A DNA stretch of 64,000 bases from positions 496,001 through 560,000 of the forward strand of contig NZ_CP150233.1 of NCBI RefSeq assembly GCF_037974265.1, given 5' to 3'. Of this stretch, positions 28,359-37,195 are shown piece after piece; the first letter of the stretch is position 1, and the number at the start of each line of letters is the position of its first letter. Under the pieces are notes generated by a model. The model saw nothing but the letters and a program-made list of their open reading frames with translations, was not told the DNA's origin and searched no databases. The DNA is from Paenibacillus sp. FSL R5-0623. Lineage in GTDB: Bacteria > Bacillota > Bacilli > Paenibacillales > Paenibacillaceae. Position numbers and translations under genes: made by a program.

Positions 28359-28443
28359 AATTGCTTTTTTAAACTAAACTTAAACTAGAGACTACTTTGG
28401 CTTTAACCTTGGAAGGTTACGATAGTTCCGAGGTGATCATACA

Positions 28444-29358
28444 GTGAGTGAAAATATTATTCAAACGGCGAATTTATGGAAAACATACCGGGACCGTGCA
28501 GCGGTCCGTGAACTTGATCTGCATATTAAAAAGGGAGATATCTACGGCTTCCTTGGTCCCAACGGCGCCGGCAAAACAACAACGATTCGCATGCTTCTCG
28601 GCTTAATTAAACCAACCAAAGGCGTGATCCGTGTCTTTGATAAGGATATTCGCAAGGATCGCATGGATATTTTGCGCCGTGTGGGTTCCTTGGTCGAATA
28701 CCCATCCTATTACGGACATCTGAACGCAGTAGAGAATCTGGAAACTTTGCGCCGCATCATCAATGTACCCAAATCAAGAATTGCTGAAGTGCTGTCCATT
28801 GTAGATCTGACCAAGGATGCCAAACGTTCAGTGAAGGGGTATTCCCTTGGGATGAAGCAACGTTTGGGTATTGCCAGCGCTTTGCTGGGTGAACCGGAGC
28901 TGCTGATTCTGGACGAACCAACGAATGGGCTTGATCCCGCTGGCATTCAGGAGATTCGGGAACTAATCAAACGCATGCCTCTGGAACATGGCATTACCGT
29001 TCTGGTTTCCAGCCATTTGCTGAGTGAAGTCGAACAGATGGCAAGTCGTGTCGGTATTATCCGTGAAGGCAAGATGGTGCTTCAGGATACCATCGCGAGT
29101 CTGCACAGTCAGACGGGCAGTTCTATCCGATTAACGGTTTCCGAGCCGGAAGAGGCTATGAAGCTGGCGAGAGAACAGGGACAATTTGGTCAGCAACAAG
29201 GTTCTGCGTTAACGTTCCCTTATATGGATAACAGTTCAGTGGCACTACTTGTGCGCCGATTAATTGAGCAGGATCATGATGTGTATCGTGTAGAGGAACA
29301 GCGTCAGTCGCTGGAAGATCTGTTCATGCGGGTCATTGGCGAGGGGGCTTCCATATGA
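28444..29358 (+). CDS. ABC transporter ATPase of a lantibiotic-immunity-like exporter
   Basis: A 304-residue ABC ATPase of the BcrA/LanF class. Walker A is GPNGAGKTT, the signature is YSLGMKQRLG (the L-G-M-K-Q-R-L variant typical of BcrA and LanF proteins), Walker B is LLILDEPTNGLDP, and the switch is SSHLLSE. The C-terminal 90 residues are the usual regulatory extension. The GTG start follows GAGGTGAT. It overlaps the first permease gene by 4 bases. With the two permeases it should form an exporter that removes lantibiotics, bacitracin-like peptides or other membrane-active agents. Confidence 0.9.
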   Translation: MSENIIQTANLWKTYRDRAAVRELDLHIKKGDIYGFLGPNGAGKTTTIRMLLGLIKPTKGVIRVFDKDIRKDRMDILRRVGSLVEYPSYYGHLNAVENLETLRRIINVPKSRIAEVLSIVDLTKDAKRSVKGYSLGMKQRLGIASALLGEPELLILDEPTNGLDPAGIQEIRELIKRMPLEHGITVLVSSHLLSEVEQMASRVGIIREGKMVLQDTIASLHSQTGSSIRLTVSEPEEAMKLAREQGQFGQQQGSALTFPYMDNSSVALLVRRLIEQDHDVYRVEEQRQSLEDLFMRVIGEGASI

Positions 29359-30071
29359 CCGGGCGTGCATTATCGTCAGACTGGCTCAAGATTCGGGGGA
29401 AAGGGATCTGGTTTCTTGTCTTTCTGGCCCCTCTTGGATTGACAGCAATGCAGGCGCTAAATTTTGGCTTACGGCTGGACTATCTGAAAGAGCAGTATGC
29501 AGATAACTTGTGGGGCGGATTGCTCGGCAATGTGGTTGTCTTTGTGCCCTTGTCTCTGATGCTGGGAGCAACCATTCTCAGCTCCATGATCGCTAATGTC
29601 GAACATGAACAGGGATCGTGGAAACAGTTGCTCGCGATGCCGATTCCCAGACCAGCCGTGTATTTAGCCAAGTTCCTGCTTGCCTGTGTGCTGCTGGTGA
29701 TCTCCTGCTTGCTGCTAACTGCGGGGATTGTAGGTCTGGGTCTGATCCTCGGATTCCATGCCAGCGAAATACCTTGGACACATGCGATCAAGCTGGGGCT
29801 ATTGCCTTTGGCTGGTGCACTTCCGGTGTTGTCACTGGAGTTGTGGCTCACAATGGTTAACAAGAATCAGGCGCTTCCCGTCACCCTAGGCATCGTTCTC
29901 GCGATAACGGGTATGTTCTCACTCAGTATCTCACCGATCTTTCCGCTCGCATGGGCACAGATGGCCTGGAATGGGCCTAATCCATACCTGTATGCAGGCA
30001 TGGGGGCGGGTCTAGGCTTATTGATCCTGCTGCTGGGGATGATGCATTTTAGCCGGAAGGATGTGGCCTGA
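29355..30071 (+). CDS. ABC-2-type permease, first subunit (LanE/MutE-like)
   Basis: A 238-residue membrane protein with six hydrophobic segments. The pattern S-x-D-W-L-K near the N-terminus, IANVEHEQGSWKQLLAMPIP after segment 2, and SRKDVA at the C-terminus are those of the LanE/MutE/EpiE lantibiotic-immunity permeases. It overlaps the ATPase gene by 4 bases and the next permease frame closely, so the three subunits are coupled. The substrate is not known. Confidence 0.85.
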   Translation: MTGRALSSDWLKIRGKGIWFLVFLAPLGLTAMQALNFGLRLDYLKEQYADNLWGGLLGNVVVFVPLSLMLGATILSSMIANVEHEQGSWKQLLAMPIPRPAVYLAKFLLACVLLVISCLLLTAGIVGLGLILGFHASEIPWTHAIKLGLLPLAGALPVLSLELWLTMVNKNQALPVTLGIVLAITGMFSLSISPIFPLAWAQMAWNGPNPYLYAGMGAGLGLLILLLGMMHFSRKDVA

Positions 30072-30072
30072 T

Positions 30073-30807
30073 ATGAGCTTTGCGACAACGTACTTCCGAA
30101 TCTTGTCCGCTGAACGATTGAAAATGAGCAAATCGCCCATATGGCTCCTGATTCTGCTGAGTCCACTCATTGCGCTGCTCATCGGACTGTTATCCACTCC
30201 ATCGGGAAATTGGCAGGTATTGATGACCACGATGGTTTTCCTGCACGGATTGTTATTGTTACCGATGCTGACTGGCGTGTTTACGTCCTTTGTCTGCCGT
30301 TTTGAACATGCAGGTGGAGGGTGGAAGCAGATGCTGGTTTTACCGCTCACACGTTCAGGTGTGTATGCAGGCAAATTGACGATTGTACTCATGCTTCTGG
30401 CGGGTACGCAAGTATTATTGCTGATGTCCATTCTGCTGGCAGGCATGATTCACGGCATTACGATGCCAGTACCTTGGGGATTCTTGGTAGGCAAACTGCT
30501 GCTTGGGTTGCTGGCCTGCGTACCCCTGGCTGCCCTGCAGATGTTCGTTTCATTGGTTTGGAGCAGCTTTGCCGCACCGCTCGCACTGAATTTTGCACTG
30601 ACCATACCGAATATTCTCATTGTAAACTCGGCGACATATGGGCCGTATTATCCATGGGCACAACCGATGATTCTGATGACACCCGTGGACGGCGGAGGTT
30701 TCGGAGCATACAATGTTCCACTGATGACTATGCTTGCAGTCGTTGGAGGCAGTGCTGTTATTTTTATTGGAATCGGCATGATGTATTTTGCGAAAAAAGA
30801 AATCTGA
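30073..30807 (+). CDS. ABC-2-type permease, second subunit (LanG/MutG-like)
   Basis: About 244 residues and six membrane segments. FVCRFEHAGGGWKQMLVLPL is the same cytoplasmic loop as in the first permease, so the two are paralogues that probably form a heterodimer. I prefer ATG 30073 (TGATATG after the previous stop), with GGAAGGA about 12 bases upstream; an in-frame ATG at 30061 would sit directly on that site. It ends the five-gene regulator-kinase-exporter module, and a terminator follows. Confidence 0.85.
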   Translation: MSFATTYFRILSAERLKMSKSPIWLLILLSPLIALLIGLLSTPSGNWQVLMTTMVFLHGLLLLPMLTGVFTSFVCRFEHAGGGWKQMLVLPLTRSGVYAGKLTIVLMLLAGTQVLLLMSILLAGMIHGITMPVPWGFLVGKLLLGLLACVPLAALQMFVSLVWSSFAAPLALNFALTIPNILIVNSATYGPYYPWAQPMILMTPVDGGGFGAYNVPLMTMLAVVGGSAVIFIGIGMMYFAKKEI

Positions 30808-30840
30808 ATAATTCGTTACACACTTGGTTATCGTAGGTCC

Positions 30841-30900
30841 AAATCCTCTTTAAGCAGAACATGCAAGCTCTATTGTATGTATGCTTCAGGAGGATTTTTT
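30841..30900. terminator. Terminator between the exporter and acyltransferase genes
   Basis: AAATCCTC (30841-30848) pairs with GAGGATTT (30890-30897), followed by further T. AAGCA/TGCTT adds a second stem inside the large loop. It can serve both convergent genes. Confidence 0.75.
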
Positions 30901-31461
30901 CTAATGTCTGACCCACCCATCATGAATGGTCAGCTCCCGAATGATCTTGGCTGGTGCTCCGGCTACAAGCGTATTCTCGGGGACATCTTTGGTTACTGTG
31001 CTTCCGGCAGCCACGACTGCATTTCTGCCGATAGTGACGCCGGGAAGTATGAGCGCCCCTGTACCAATCCAAGCATTATCCTGAATTACAATCCGCTTGG
31101 CGGTCTGGCTTCCGTCATCCAGCGAGTCGATCCGGTGGTAGGCACTGTCGAATATGCTTGTTCGAGGACCAATCATGACGTTATTGCCGATGGTCACTTC
31201 AACGTTAGCGGCAATCCCGACTCCTGCATTAATCATGACGTCATCGCCAATCGTTAATCGCGCGCCTTTGACCACGGTTAACTGGGTTCCCCAAGGTTTA
31301 CCTATGATGTTAAGTCGCTTTCCCACCTGCAAGTCACCCAATCTGTTCAGATATACCTTACCCCTGATTCGTGGCAGCAGGCCCATAGAGGGCTGAATTT
31401 TACCAAAGATGGCCAAGCCTCTTAGTTTACCGTAAGCAATTTTAACTCTGTTGGGCAGCAT
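30901..31461 (-). CDS. Left-handed beta-helix (hexapeptide) O-acetyltransferase
   Basis: A 186-residue hexapeptide-repeat acyltransferase of the maltose/galactoside/colanic-acid acetyltransferase group. Repeats (V/I/L)-G-x-x-x-x run from about residue 45 to 165 (IGDDVMINAGVGI, IGNNVMIGPRTSI, IGTGALILPGVTIGRNAVV). H109 (FDSAYHRID) is in the position of the catalytic histidine. It closes with the usual N-x-L-V-A-G-A-P-A-K-I-I-R. It is likely to acetylate a sugar of a surface polysaccharide. The gene stands alone with its own promoter and a palindromic operator upstream. Confidence 0.88.
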   Translation of the reverse strand: MLPNRVKIAYGKLRGLAIFGKIQPSMGLLPRIRGKVYLNRLGDLQVGKRLNIIGKPWGTQLTVVKGARLTIGDDVMINAGVGIAANVEVTIGNNVMIGPRTSIFDSAYHRIDSLDDGSQTAKRIVIQDNAWIGTGALILPGVTIGRNAVVAAGSTVTKDVPENTLVAGAPAKIIRELTIHDGWVRH

Positions 31462-31503
31462 GATTCATCCGTCCTCTCCGTAGTCAAAAAACGTTTTTTA
31501 ACG

Positions 31504-31532
31504 ATTATAGCCTTTTTGATACAAATTGTATC
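31504..31532 (-). promoter_or_regulatory. Promoter and palindromic operator of the acetyltransferase gene
   Basis: On the minus strand a perfect -10 TATAAT lies at 31504-31509. The 15-base palindrome GATACAAATTGTATC (31518-31532) covers the spacer and the -35 region (GATACA, a poor -35). A repressor bound there would block RNA polymerase. Nearer the start codon is an AAAAAACGTTTTTT palindrome. Confidence 0.55.
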
Positions 31533-32032
31533 GTTAATTTTATATCAAGGCATCGTAAGAGCGGATGATCTCTCTTTCCTTGAAAAGCTTGATTCAGGCG
31601 GGGTATCCAATGAAACAACCGTTTGCAGCGTTTATGTCAGGATATTATGGGGATTAACGTGTCTGATGTTCTTTAAAATTTACAAAGGGCACATGGACGC
31701 CAAATAAGATGTCCTGAGTTCTTTAGAAAATCGTTTAGCCACAGCTGACTTGGAATTGAACTTCAAGCTTGTTAGAGGCTTACATTGATCTTTATAAATT
31801 GTCTGCCTTTGAAGACACCTCCTGAGTAATATTAAAATTCCAAGTATTACCTCACACATCATGTGAATTGAATCATAGATTGTAAGCAAAATGAGACGAG
31901 AATCTGGTAAAATAAAAAAAAACTGTTTCTAGGTTGGCTTACATGGTTATTCGAGGGTAGGCCTATTTCTAAGGAACTAAAAAAATTCCTGTTGTTAGAT
32001 ACAGATATTGGCTGAGAAAAGAGGGGTAAGCC
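31533..32032. other. Gene-free upstream region of the hybrid kinase gene
   Basis: About 500 AT-rich bases without a believable gene. A 63-codon frame at 31516 has no ribosome site. AGAGGGG before the TTG at 32033 is the ribosome site of the hybrid kinase. I could not fix the promoter. Confidence 0.45.
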
Positions 32033-34741
32033 TTGGATGTTAATAAAACGGAAACCCTAAAGCGCATTATTTCTGAGGGAAGTTCTTACCAATCACTGTT
32101 TTTTAACCATCCGGATGCCATTTATGTGATGGATATCCGTGGAAACTATATTGATGCTAATCCCTCGGTAGAGCGGATATCAGGGTATACACTGGATGAC
32201 TTGATTCGTATGAATCAGAGTGAGATCTGTCCTCCGGACAGTGAAAATTCACGCAAAGAATATATTAAAGAGGTACTGGCTGGACGTTCAGTCAGCAATC
32301 CCATTACTTTTTATCATAAAGATGGTTCCCTGAAACAGGCAGAGATAACGTATGTGCCTATCACAGAGAGTGATGAAGTTGTCGGCATATACGGCATTGC
32401 CAAAGATGTTACCGATATCCTGAAAGTGCAACGTGAGCTTAAGGAGGCACAGGAGAAATATCAGGTGCTGGCTGACCACGCACAAGATCTGATTACAATT
32501 TGTGCTAAGGATGGCGAGTTGTTATACGTCTCCCCTTCCGTGTACACCTTACTGGGTTATAAGCCGGAGGAAGTCATAGGAAAGTCCTTCAAGGATTATT
32601 GTTATCCGGGTGATTATCCGGACCCTATGGATCTTTCCAAGATTGGCAACGGCTGCAAGATGCGTGTGTTGCACAAAAAGGGACATTATATCTGGATGGA
32701 GACATTGGCGAAACCTGTGGCTGGAGAGCATGGCAAGAGTGTCCAGATTGTCAGCATCAGCAGGGATATTACCCAGCATAAGGATGCAGACAGACGTCTT
32801 CGGGAAAGCCGCCAGCGATACAGATCGTTGTTCGAACATAACCCGGCAGCTGTGTATTCATTGAATCTGGAAGGTAAATACAGCGCGGTGAACAGCAAAC
32901 TGGTGCAAATGTTGGATATTCCGCGCAATAAGCTTATTGGCAAATCGTTTTTGTCCAATCTGGATAAATGTGAAGTTCAACACGGTCAAACGAACTTTGA
33001 CAAGGTTAAGCAAGGCGATCCGCAATATTATGAGACCCGAATTGTGAATTCAAGAGGTCGGAAGATCGAAGTATCTGTTACGAATGTGCCCATTATTGTG
33101 GATAAGGAAATGGTAGGCGTCTATGGGATCGTGTCCGATATTACCGAGCGCAAGGAATACACGGAACGGATTCAGGAGCTCAGCAAGCAACATGAGTTGA
33201 TTCTCAACACGGTTACGGAAGGAATATATGGTTTGGATGCGGATGGCATCACCATGTTTATGAATCCTGCAGCAGCTTCGATGTTCGGTTATGAGGCGAA
33301 AGAATTCATTGGCAAAAACTCACATCCTATTATCCATCACACCCGTGCAGACGGAAGTCATTTCCCAAAAGAAGAGTGCCCGATTCACATGACTGTGTTG
33401 GATGGACAGAGACGTTCAATCAAGGAAGATGTATTCTGGCGTAAAGATGGCAGCAGCTTTCTGGTGCAGTATCAGGTGACGCCGATTATTGAACAGGGAC
33501 AGATTCAGGGCGCGGTGGTTGTGTTTAATGATGTGACTGGCGAACGTGAAATTGTACGTGCCAAAGAGACAGCTGAGCTGGCAGCTCAGGCCAAGTCAGA
33601 ATTTCTGTCGATGGTTAGCCATGAGATCCGTACACCGATGAACGGGATCGTGGGGATGACAGAATTGTTGATCGGTACCGATTTATCGGAAGAACAGCGT
33701 GAATATGCCGAGATTATTCGAGACAGCGGTGATGCTCTGCTGAACATCCTTAATGATATTTTGGACTTCAGTAAGCTGGAATCCGGGAAAATGGCACTGG
33801 CTTATGAACCATTTGCATTACGCAAGATGCTGGAACAGGTTGCCGAACTGTTTAAACCGCGTGCAGATGAGAAACATCTGGAGATCAGGTATCGTCTCAA
33901 TCCAAGCATCCCTGAATTCATGGTTGGTGACGCCATACGTATACGGCAGATTTTGGTGAACTTGGTTGGTAATGCACTTAAGTTCACGGATCAGGGGAGC
34001 ATTGATGTTACCGTGGATATTATCAAGGGCAGAAAGCCTAAAGACAGCGTTCTTGATTTTGCGGTGCAAGACACGGGGATTGGCATCCCGGCTGACAAGC
34101 TGGATCAGTTGTTTCAATCCTTCTCTCAACTACATCCGGTGATTAACCGGAAGTATGGTGGTACCGGATTGGGACTGGTTATCTCCAAGCGACTCGTGGA
34201 GATCATGGGAGGCAGTATCAGTGTCGAGAGTATAGAAGGGGAAGGCTCAACCTTCCGGTTTGCTGTTCCTGCGGCGAGTGTAGATGCTTCAGCAGAACAG
34301 ACAGCAAGTCAGTTCCATCATGATCGTACACGTCAGAGTGATAAGGTCGCCATGCGTATTCTGGTGGCGGAGGATCACCCGGTAAACCGGAAGATTTTGC
34401 GAGAATATCTGGAGAAGCTCGGATATCAGGCAGATGTGTGTACTAATGGTGTGGAGGCAATTGATGCCATCTCTCAGAATGCATATGATATTGTCCTGAT
34501 GGATATTCATATGCCTGTGATGGATGGACTTAAGGCGACAGACCTGTTACACCGCCTAATTCCACAGGATCGCATACCTCCAATTATCGCAGTTACAGGT
34601 AATGCCAAACGTGAAGATAAGGAAGCTTGTCTGGAGATTGGTATGCGTGATTTTATTAGCAAACCGGTTATGCTGAGTGAGTTGAAGCGGGTGTTACAGC
34701 AATGGGGGCCAAGGGACGAACCTCAACTTGCGCCAAATTGA
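32033..34741 (+). CDS. Cytoplasmic multi-PAS hybrid histidine kinase with receiver domain
   Basis: A 902-residue protein without membrane segments. Four PAS domains follow one another (about 15-130, 140-255, 262-375 and 385-510), each ending in a PAC-like GIxxDITERK segment. HisKA carries SMVSHEIRTPMNGIVGMTEL, with the phosphorylated His near residue 530. The ATPase domain has NLVGNALKFTD (N box), VQDTGIGIP and GGTGLGLVIS (G boxes). The C-terminal receiver (about 770-895) has AEDHPVNRK, the phosphoacceptor in VLMDIHMPVMDG and the lysine in ISKPVML. A phosphorelay enzyme with several soluble sensor modules; no response regulator partner lies next to it. TTG start with AGAGGGG. Confidence 0.93.
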   Translation: MDVNKTETLKRIISEGSSYQSLFFNHPDAIYVMDIRGNYIDANPSVERISGYTLDDLIRMNQSEICPPDSENSRKEYIKEVLAGRSVSNPITFYHKDGSLKQAEITYVPITESDEVVGIYGIAKDVTDILKVQRELKEAQEKYQVLADHAQDLITICAKDGELLYVSPSVYTLLGYKPEEVIGKSFKDYCYPGDYPDPMDLSKIGNGCKMRVLHKKGHYIWMETLAKPVAGEHGKSVQIVSISRDITQHKDADRRLRESRQRYRSLFEHNPAAVYSLNLEGKYSAVNSKLVQMLDIPRNKLIGKSFLSNLDKCEVQHGQTNFDKVKQGDPQYYETRIVNSRGRKIEVSVTNVPIIVDKEMVGVYGIVSDITERKEYTERIQELSKQHELILNTVTEGIYGLDADGITMFMNPAAASMFGYEAKEFIGKNSHPIIHHTRADGSHFPKEECPIHMTVLDGQRRSIKEDVFWRKDGSSFLVQYQVTPIIEQGQIQGAVVVFNDVTGEREIVRAKETAELAAQAKSEFLSMVSHEIRTPMNGIVGMTELLIGTDLSEEQREYAEIIRDSGDALLNILNDILDFSKLESGKMALAYEPFALRKMLEQVAELFKPRADEKHLEIRYRLNPSIPEFMVGDAIRIRQILVNLVGNALKFTDQGSIDVTVDIIKGRKPKDSVLDFAVQDTGIGIPADKLDQLFQSFSQLHPVINRKYGGTGLGLVISKRLVEIMGGSISVESIEGEGSTFRFAVPAASVDASAEQTASQFHHDRTRQSDKVAMRILVAEDHPVNRKILREYLEKLGYQADVCTNGVEAIDAISQNAYDIVLMDIHMPVMDGLKATDLLHRLIPQDRIPPIIAVTGNAKREDKEACLEIGMRDFISKPVMLSELKRVLQQWGPRDEPQLAPN

Positions 34742-34768
34742 TTCATCTGGCTGTCAAAAATAATAAAT

Positions 34769-34818
34769 GCAAAGATGCCAATAACACTCCACTGATGGAG
34801 TGTTATTGGCATCTTTGC
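34769..34818. terminator. 22-bp perfect hairpin between convergent genes
   Basis: 34769-34790 and 34797-34818 are perfect reverse complements over 22 bases around the loop ACTGAT. On the plus strand no T run follows; on the minus strand the sequence after the hairpin is T-rich, so it is best suited to end the ldh transcript. It may also protect the 3' end of the kinase message. Confidence 0.75.
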
Positions 34819-34875
34819 GTGGGCAGGCTTTTGAAGTTGAGCTGAAGCATATGAAGTGATCTGTATACGAATGGC

Positions 34876-35829
34876 TTATACCAGTGTCAGACGATTGATG
34901 TTACCTGATAATATTTCACAGGAATTGTTGAATTTCTCACGTTCCGTTGCATCCAGATTCAATTCGATAATCTCTTGAATGCCATTGCCACCGATGATTG
35001 CAGGAACACCGACGCAGACGTTGTGTTGCTCGTACTCTCCGTCCAGAATAGCCGATACGGCGATGATCTTGTGTTCGTCATTGAGGATGGAACGAGTGAT
35101 GTGCGCGAGGGCATTGCCGATTCCGAATTGGGTAGAACCTTTACGGGTAAAGATCTCCCAGCCGGCATCCTTTGTTTTGCGTGCAATATCGTCCAGATCC
35201 AGATGTTTGAAGCGCTCCTTGTGCTGATCCATAATGTGCATAATTGGTTTGCCGCCGATGGTCACATGCGACCAGGCCACGAACTGGGATTCTCCATGCT
35301 CCCCGAGAGCATAACCGTGCACACTGCGTGGATCGATGGAGAAGACTTCAGACAGCAGCGTTTTGAGCCTTGAAGAGTCAATGGACGTCCCTGTGCCGAT
35401 GACATGCTCCCTCGGAAGACCAGATAATTTCCATACCATATAAGTTACTATGTCAACCGGATTGGCAGCGACGACAAAAATCCCGTTAAATCCACTGTTC
35501 ATGATCGGGACCACGATGTCTTTGGCAATCGATTCCGCTTCCCCCAGAATATCCAACCGTGTCTGTCCTGGCTTGGGATTCGCCCCGGCAGTTAAGACAA
35601 TAACATCCATATTGCCACAATCGGCGTACGTGCCTGCATATACCTTGGTGCGGTTATGTGTGAAGTCCATACAATGGGAAAAATCCAATGCCTGTGCTAC
35701 AGCACGGTCATACGTCCGGTCCACCATCATAATTTCCCTGCATATCGATTGATTAATCATGGAATATGCACAACTTGAACCGACAAGACCCGCACCGATC
35801 ACCGCTACTTTGCCTGATTTGCCTAACAC
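34876..35829 (-). CDS. ldh: L-lactate dehydrogenase
   Basis: A 317-residue NAD-dependent L-lactate dehydrogenase that interconverts pyruvate and lactate. The dinucleotide motif is VIGAGLVGS (G12, G14, G17). The substrate loop [11 protein letters not shown] has Q89 at the position that selects pyruvate over oxaloacetate (Arg in malate dehydrogenase) and R91. The proton donor is H178 in [11 protein letters not shown]. It starts with GTG; GGGGGCTGAAGG lies upstream on the minus strand. A single-gene unit with the 22-bp hairpin downstream. Confidence 0.93.
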   Translation of the reverse strand: MLGKSGKVAVIGAGLVGSSCAYSMINQSICREIMMVDRTYDRAVAQALDFSHCMDFTHNRTKVYAGTYADCGNMDVIVLTAGANPKPGQTRLDILGEAESIAKDIVVPIMNSGFNGIFVVAANPVDIVTYMVWKLSGLPREHVIGTGTSIDSSRLKTLLSEVFSIDPRSVHGYALGEHGESQFVAWSHVTIGGKPIMHIMDQHKERFKHLDLDDIARKTKDAGWEIFTRKGSTQFGIGNALAHITRSILNDEHKIIAVSAILDGEYEQHNVCVGVPAIIGGNGIQEIIELNLDATEREKFNNSCEILSGNINRLTLV

Positions 35830-36008
35830 TGCCTTCAGCCCCCATTTAGATTGATATTTATCCGTTACTCATGCGTCCTATGTTAAGTATAGTCCTTTAT
35901 TTTATGCTGGAATGCATTTCTACGTTACATAAGATAACACATGAAAAAGCTGTACAGCAATGATATCCGCTATCGCGGGAGCGTATTGGAGTAATGGAGT
36001 TAACAAAA

Positions 36009-36037
36009 TTGACATGAATAATTCATAATCATATGAT
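36009..36037 (+). promoter_or_regulatory. Sigma-A promoter with a long leader, upstream of the MerR-like gene
   Basis: TTGACA (36009-36014), a 17-base spacer and TATGAT (36032-36037) form a near-consensus promoter. The predicted start near 36044 gives a leader of about 330 bases before the ATG at 36374. Confidence 0.75.
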
Positions 36038-36043
36038 TTGACG

Positions 36044-36373
36044 GCATTTGCAACTGTGTCATTCGACATGACAGCATTCATGCTTGTTGTCGGATTGGGG
36101 GTTATTTGTGCGGATCATATACCTGACAAAACTTCTTAGGAATCCGCAGAAACAGAACAAAACCGCCAAAGGGATCTGCTGAGGAGCTGACGAATACATA
36201 CGGACAAGCAAAAGATAAGCATACTTGATCCATGAGACAGGTTGCCCCGATCCGATGACGGTTCCGAAAAGGAACGCTGAAGCCATAATGTTTTTATCCA
36301 AGAATCCATTTCATAACTCACTAAAGGTATTATGAAATGGATTCCCAAAAGACTTCATTCCGGGAGGGAATTA
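36044..36373 (+). promoter_or_regulatory. Long 5' leader with a terminal hairpin
   Basis: About 330 bases without a supported gene. GTTCC/GGAAC around GAAAA forms a small hairpin near 36261-36275. A perfect 15-bp inverted repeat, GAATCCATTTCATAA (36302-36316) and TTATGAAATGGATTC (36330-36344), ends about 18 bases before the ribosome site GGGAGGG. No T run follows, so it is not a terminator; it may control translation or be bound by a protein. Confidence 0.5.
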
Positions 36374-37060
36374 ATGATGATTGAAGAAGCAGGAGCAACG
36401 ACGGAAACGGCCAAGAGCCTGGGCATAGGTGCCAGTACTCTTCGTAAATATGCGGCGGCACTGGAAGAACAGGGATACCGGTTCGAACGGTCCGCCAACA
36501 AATCCAGACTATTCAAGTCCGACGACATCGAGTGCATTGAACGCCTGATGACCGAACTCAGGGAGCATAATCTCCCCCTGGCTGATGCTGTGGTGACTGT
36601 ATTGGCTCCAGAAGTACCTGTAGCTGCAGTAGAAGTAGATGTACCGGTGGTGGGAATTGAAGTTCTGTCAGAGACGGAATGTGCAGCGACAGTCATGTCA
36701 TCCGTATTCCCTGAAGAACCTGAAATAATGGGTAATCTGAGATCCTATGAAGGTCTGGGCCAACTGGTAAGTGAGGTGACTTATGGTGCTGTAGAACAAC
36801 AGCAGGATGATCGGGTACAGCTGCTGCAACAGCGGGTCGATGAACTGGAGCTGACCCTTCAGCATCTGGCTGATACACATATGGCGCTCCAGGAACAGAT
36901 GGAGAAACAGCGCCTGTGGATGAATGAGAAGCTGGAGGAAGAGCGGGATCGTGAGCTCGTGACCAACTTGCGCAGCTTTCAGGGAAGAAAACGCAAACCA
37001 AAAGGAGTATCCTTGCGTATGTTGTTTGGGTTCCTGCCCAAGAAGCATAAGGAAGCTTGA
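36374..37060 (+). CDS. MerR-like HTH protein with C-terminal coiled coil
   Basis: About 228 residues. The N-terminus is a MerR/DUF3967-like helix-turn-helix (ETAKSLGIGASTLRKYAAAL, then F-E-R-S-A-N-K-S-R-L-F). A variable acidic middle is followed by a predicted coiled coil (about 140-195, with Q, L and E heptads) and a very basic C-terminal tail that includes RKRKPKGVSLRMLFGFLPKK. This plan (HTH, coil, basic tail) resembles RacA and plasmid DUF3967 proteins, which bind DNA and associate with other structures; the actual role is unknown. ATG 36374 is chosen because GGGAGGG lies 6 bases upstream; a longer frame from 36332 runs through the leader hairpin. Confidence 0.7.
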   Translation: MMIEEAGATTETAKSLGIGASTLRKYAAALEEQGYRFERSANKSRLFKSDDIECIERLMTELREHNLPLADAVVTVLAPEVPVAAVEVDVPVVGIEVLSETECAATVMSSVFPEEPEIMGNLRSYEGLGQLVSEVTYGAVEQQQDDRVQLLQQRVDELELTLQHLADTHMALQEQMEKQRLWMNEKLEEERDRELVTNLRSFQGRKRKPKGVSLRMLFGFLPKKHKEA

Positions 37061-37195
37061 GCAACAGGCATTTACCCATCGTGATTTTACAGTATTGGCC
37101 TGATATAATAAGTTCCATACAACATGAAGACTGGCAACCGACTGCTCAGTATAGATAAAGACTGAGTGGATCAGGAAGCTGGCGTGGGAGGATCT

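Noticed and set aside
36059..36348. Minus-strand frames of 80 and 70 codons upstream of the MerR-like gene
   Set aside because: They lie across the long leader of the plus-strand gene; no ribosome site or recognisable protein.
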